A stretch of DNA of 48,074 nt. It comes from Atkinsonella hypoxylon. Its lineage: Eukaryota; Ascomycota; Sordariomycetes; Hypocreales; Clavicipitaceae. A model generated the notes under the pieces. The model saw only the letters and a list, made by a program, of their open reading frames with translations, was not told the DNA's origin and did no database searches. Each line of letters begins with the position of its first letter. Within the stretch, counting starts at the first letter, position 1. The translations under genes were made by a program, and so were the position numbers. This document shows, one piece after another, positions 47,878 to 48,074 of the stretch. The stretch covers positions 1 through 48,074 of the forward strand of contig JFHB01000227.1 in NCBI GenBank assembly GCA_000729835.1, given 5' to 3'.

Positions 47878-48074
47878 CGTTATATAGCTCCTCTGTTACG
47901 CCCGGTCTCTCTCTTTCCTACCTTTATTAGCTAGGAGCTAGTTGTAATACCACGCACCCCCTAAGGATCTATTGCCTTGTTAGCCCAGGTTGGACCCCCT
48001 GCCGCCCTAGGACTTAACCTGCCTAGAAGCTGTTCCGCGCTGGTTTAAACCTATAACCTTAAGGTGACTTATAC

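Larger units (their letters stand above)
47712..48074. mobile_element. Unmutated LTR-like sequence, runs off the window
   Basis: At 47712 the sequence changes abruptly from AT-rich Gypsy-1B to GC-richer DNA with normal CA, TG and CG content. It begins TGTTATAGAGTGGCC. The first nine bases match the Gypsy-1 LTR start, but the rest does not. The TG start and its position inside a retroelement suggest the edge of an LTR of a third family. No CA end or second LTR lies in the window, so size and family are unknown. It could also be a unique chromosomal segment joined by rearrangement. Confidence 0.5.

Noticed and set aside
1..48074. CRISPR array, prokaryotic operons or phage
   Set aside because: Telomere repeats, LTR retrotransposons and the RIP pattern are eukaryotic. 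The only short direct repeats are the telomere and simple AT tracts.

Overview
This window is the left end of a fungal chromosome. It opens with 17 CCCTAA telomere units, and almost everything after that is transposable-element sequence, much of it nested. No host gene, tRNA or rRNA was recognised. TpA is extremely common. The trinucleotides TCA/TGA and CCA/TGG are almost gone, coding frames are riddled with TAA and TAG but hardly any TGA, and repeat copies differ mostly by C-to-T and G-to-A changes. This is the signature of repeat-induced point mutation (RIP), so a filamentous ascomycete (Pezizomycotina) is the likely source. I cannot name the genus.

Layout. 1-104 telomere. 105-377, 8193-8862 and 9357-10770 are pieces of one Ty3/Gypsy copy (called Gypsy-2' here), split by a complete Ty1/Copia element (Copia-1, 378-8192, minus strand, target duplication ATTAT) and by a ~490-bp TA-flanked short element (MITE-1). 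10773-11268 is a second MITE. 11271-12129 and 20235-22900 are an unassigned degraded repeat split by a complete chromodomain-type Gypsy element (Gypsy-1C, 12135-20229, minus, 323-bp LTRs, target duplication AGCAG). About 22950-30134 is a second, longer Gypsy-2 copy (minus). 30137-30634 is MITE-3, fused to a truncated Copia-2 (30635-35903, minus). 35904-36311 is an RNase H relic of another retroelement. 36312-41484 is Gypsy-1A (plus), carrying a solo Copia LTR (39121-39814, duplication ATAAG) and interrupted by Gypsy-1B (41485-47711, plus). From 47712 to the end is GC-richer, apparently unmutated sequence that starts like an LTR inside Gypsy-1B.

How it fits together. Flanking duplications and empty-site comparisons give relative ages: the unassigned repeat predates Gypsy-1C; Gypsy-2' predates Copia-1 and MITE-1; the RNase H relic predates Gypsy-1A, which predates the Copia solo LTR and Gypsy-1B; the unmutated LTR-like sequence is youngest. 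All recognised polymerase genes are dead: start codons, protease and reverse-transcriptase aspartates and many Gln/Trp codons are changed. The most unusual item is a long reading frame antisense to Gypsy-1, between pol and the 3' LTR (about 13480-14811 in copy C), with AAG-rich codon use and no recognisable family.
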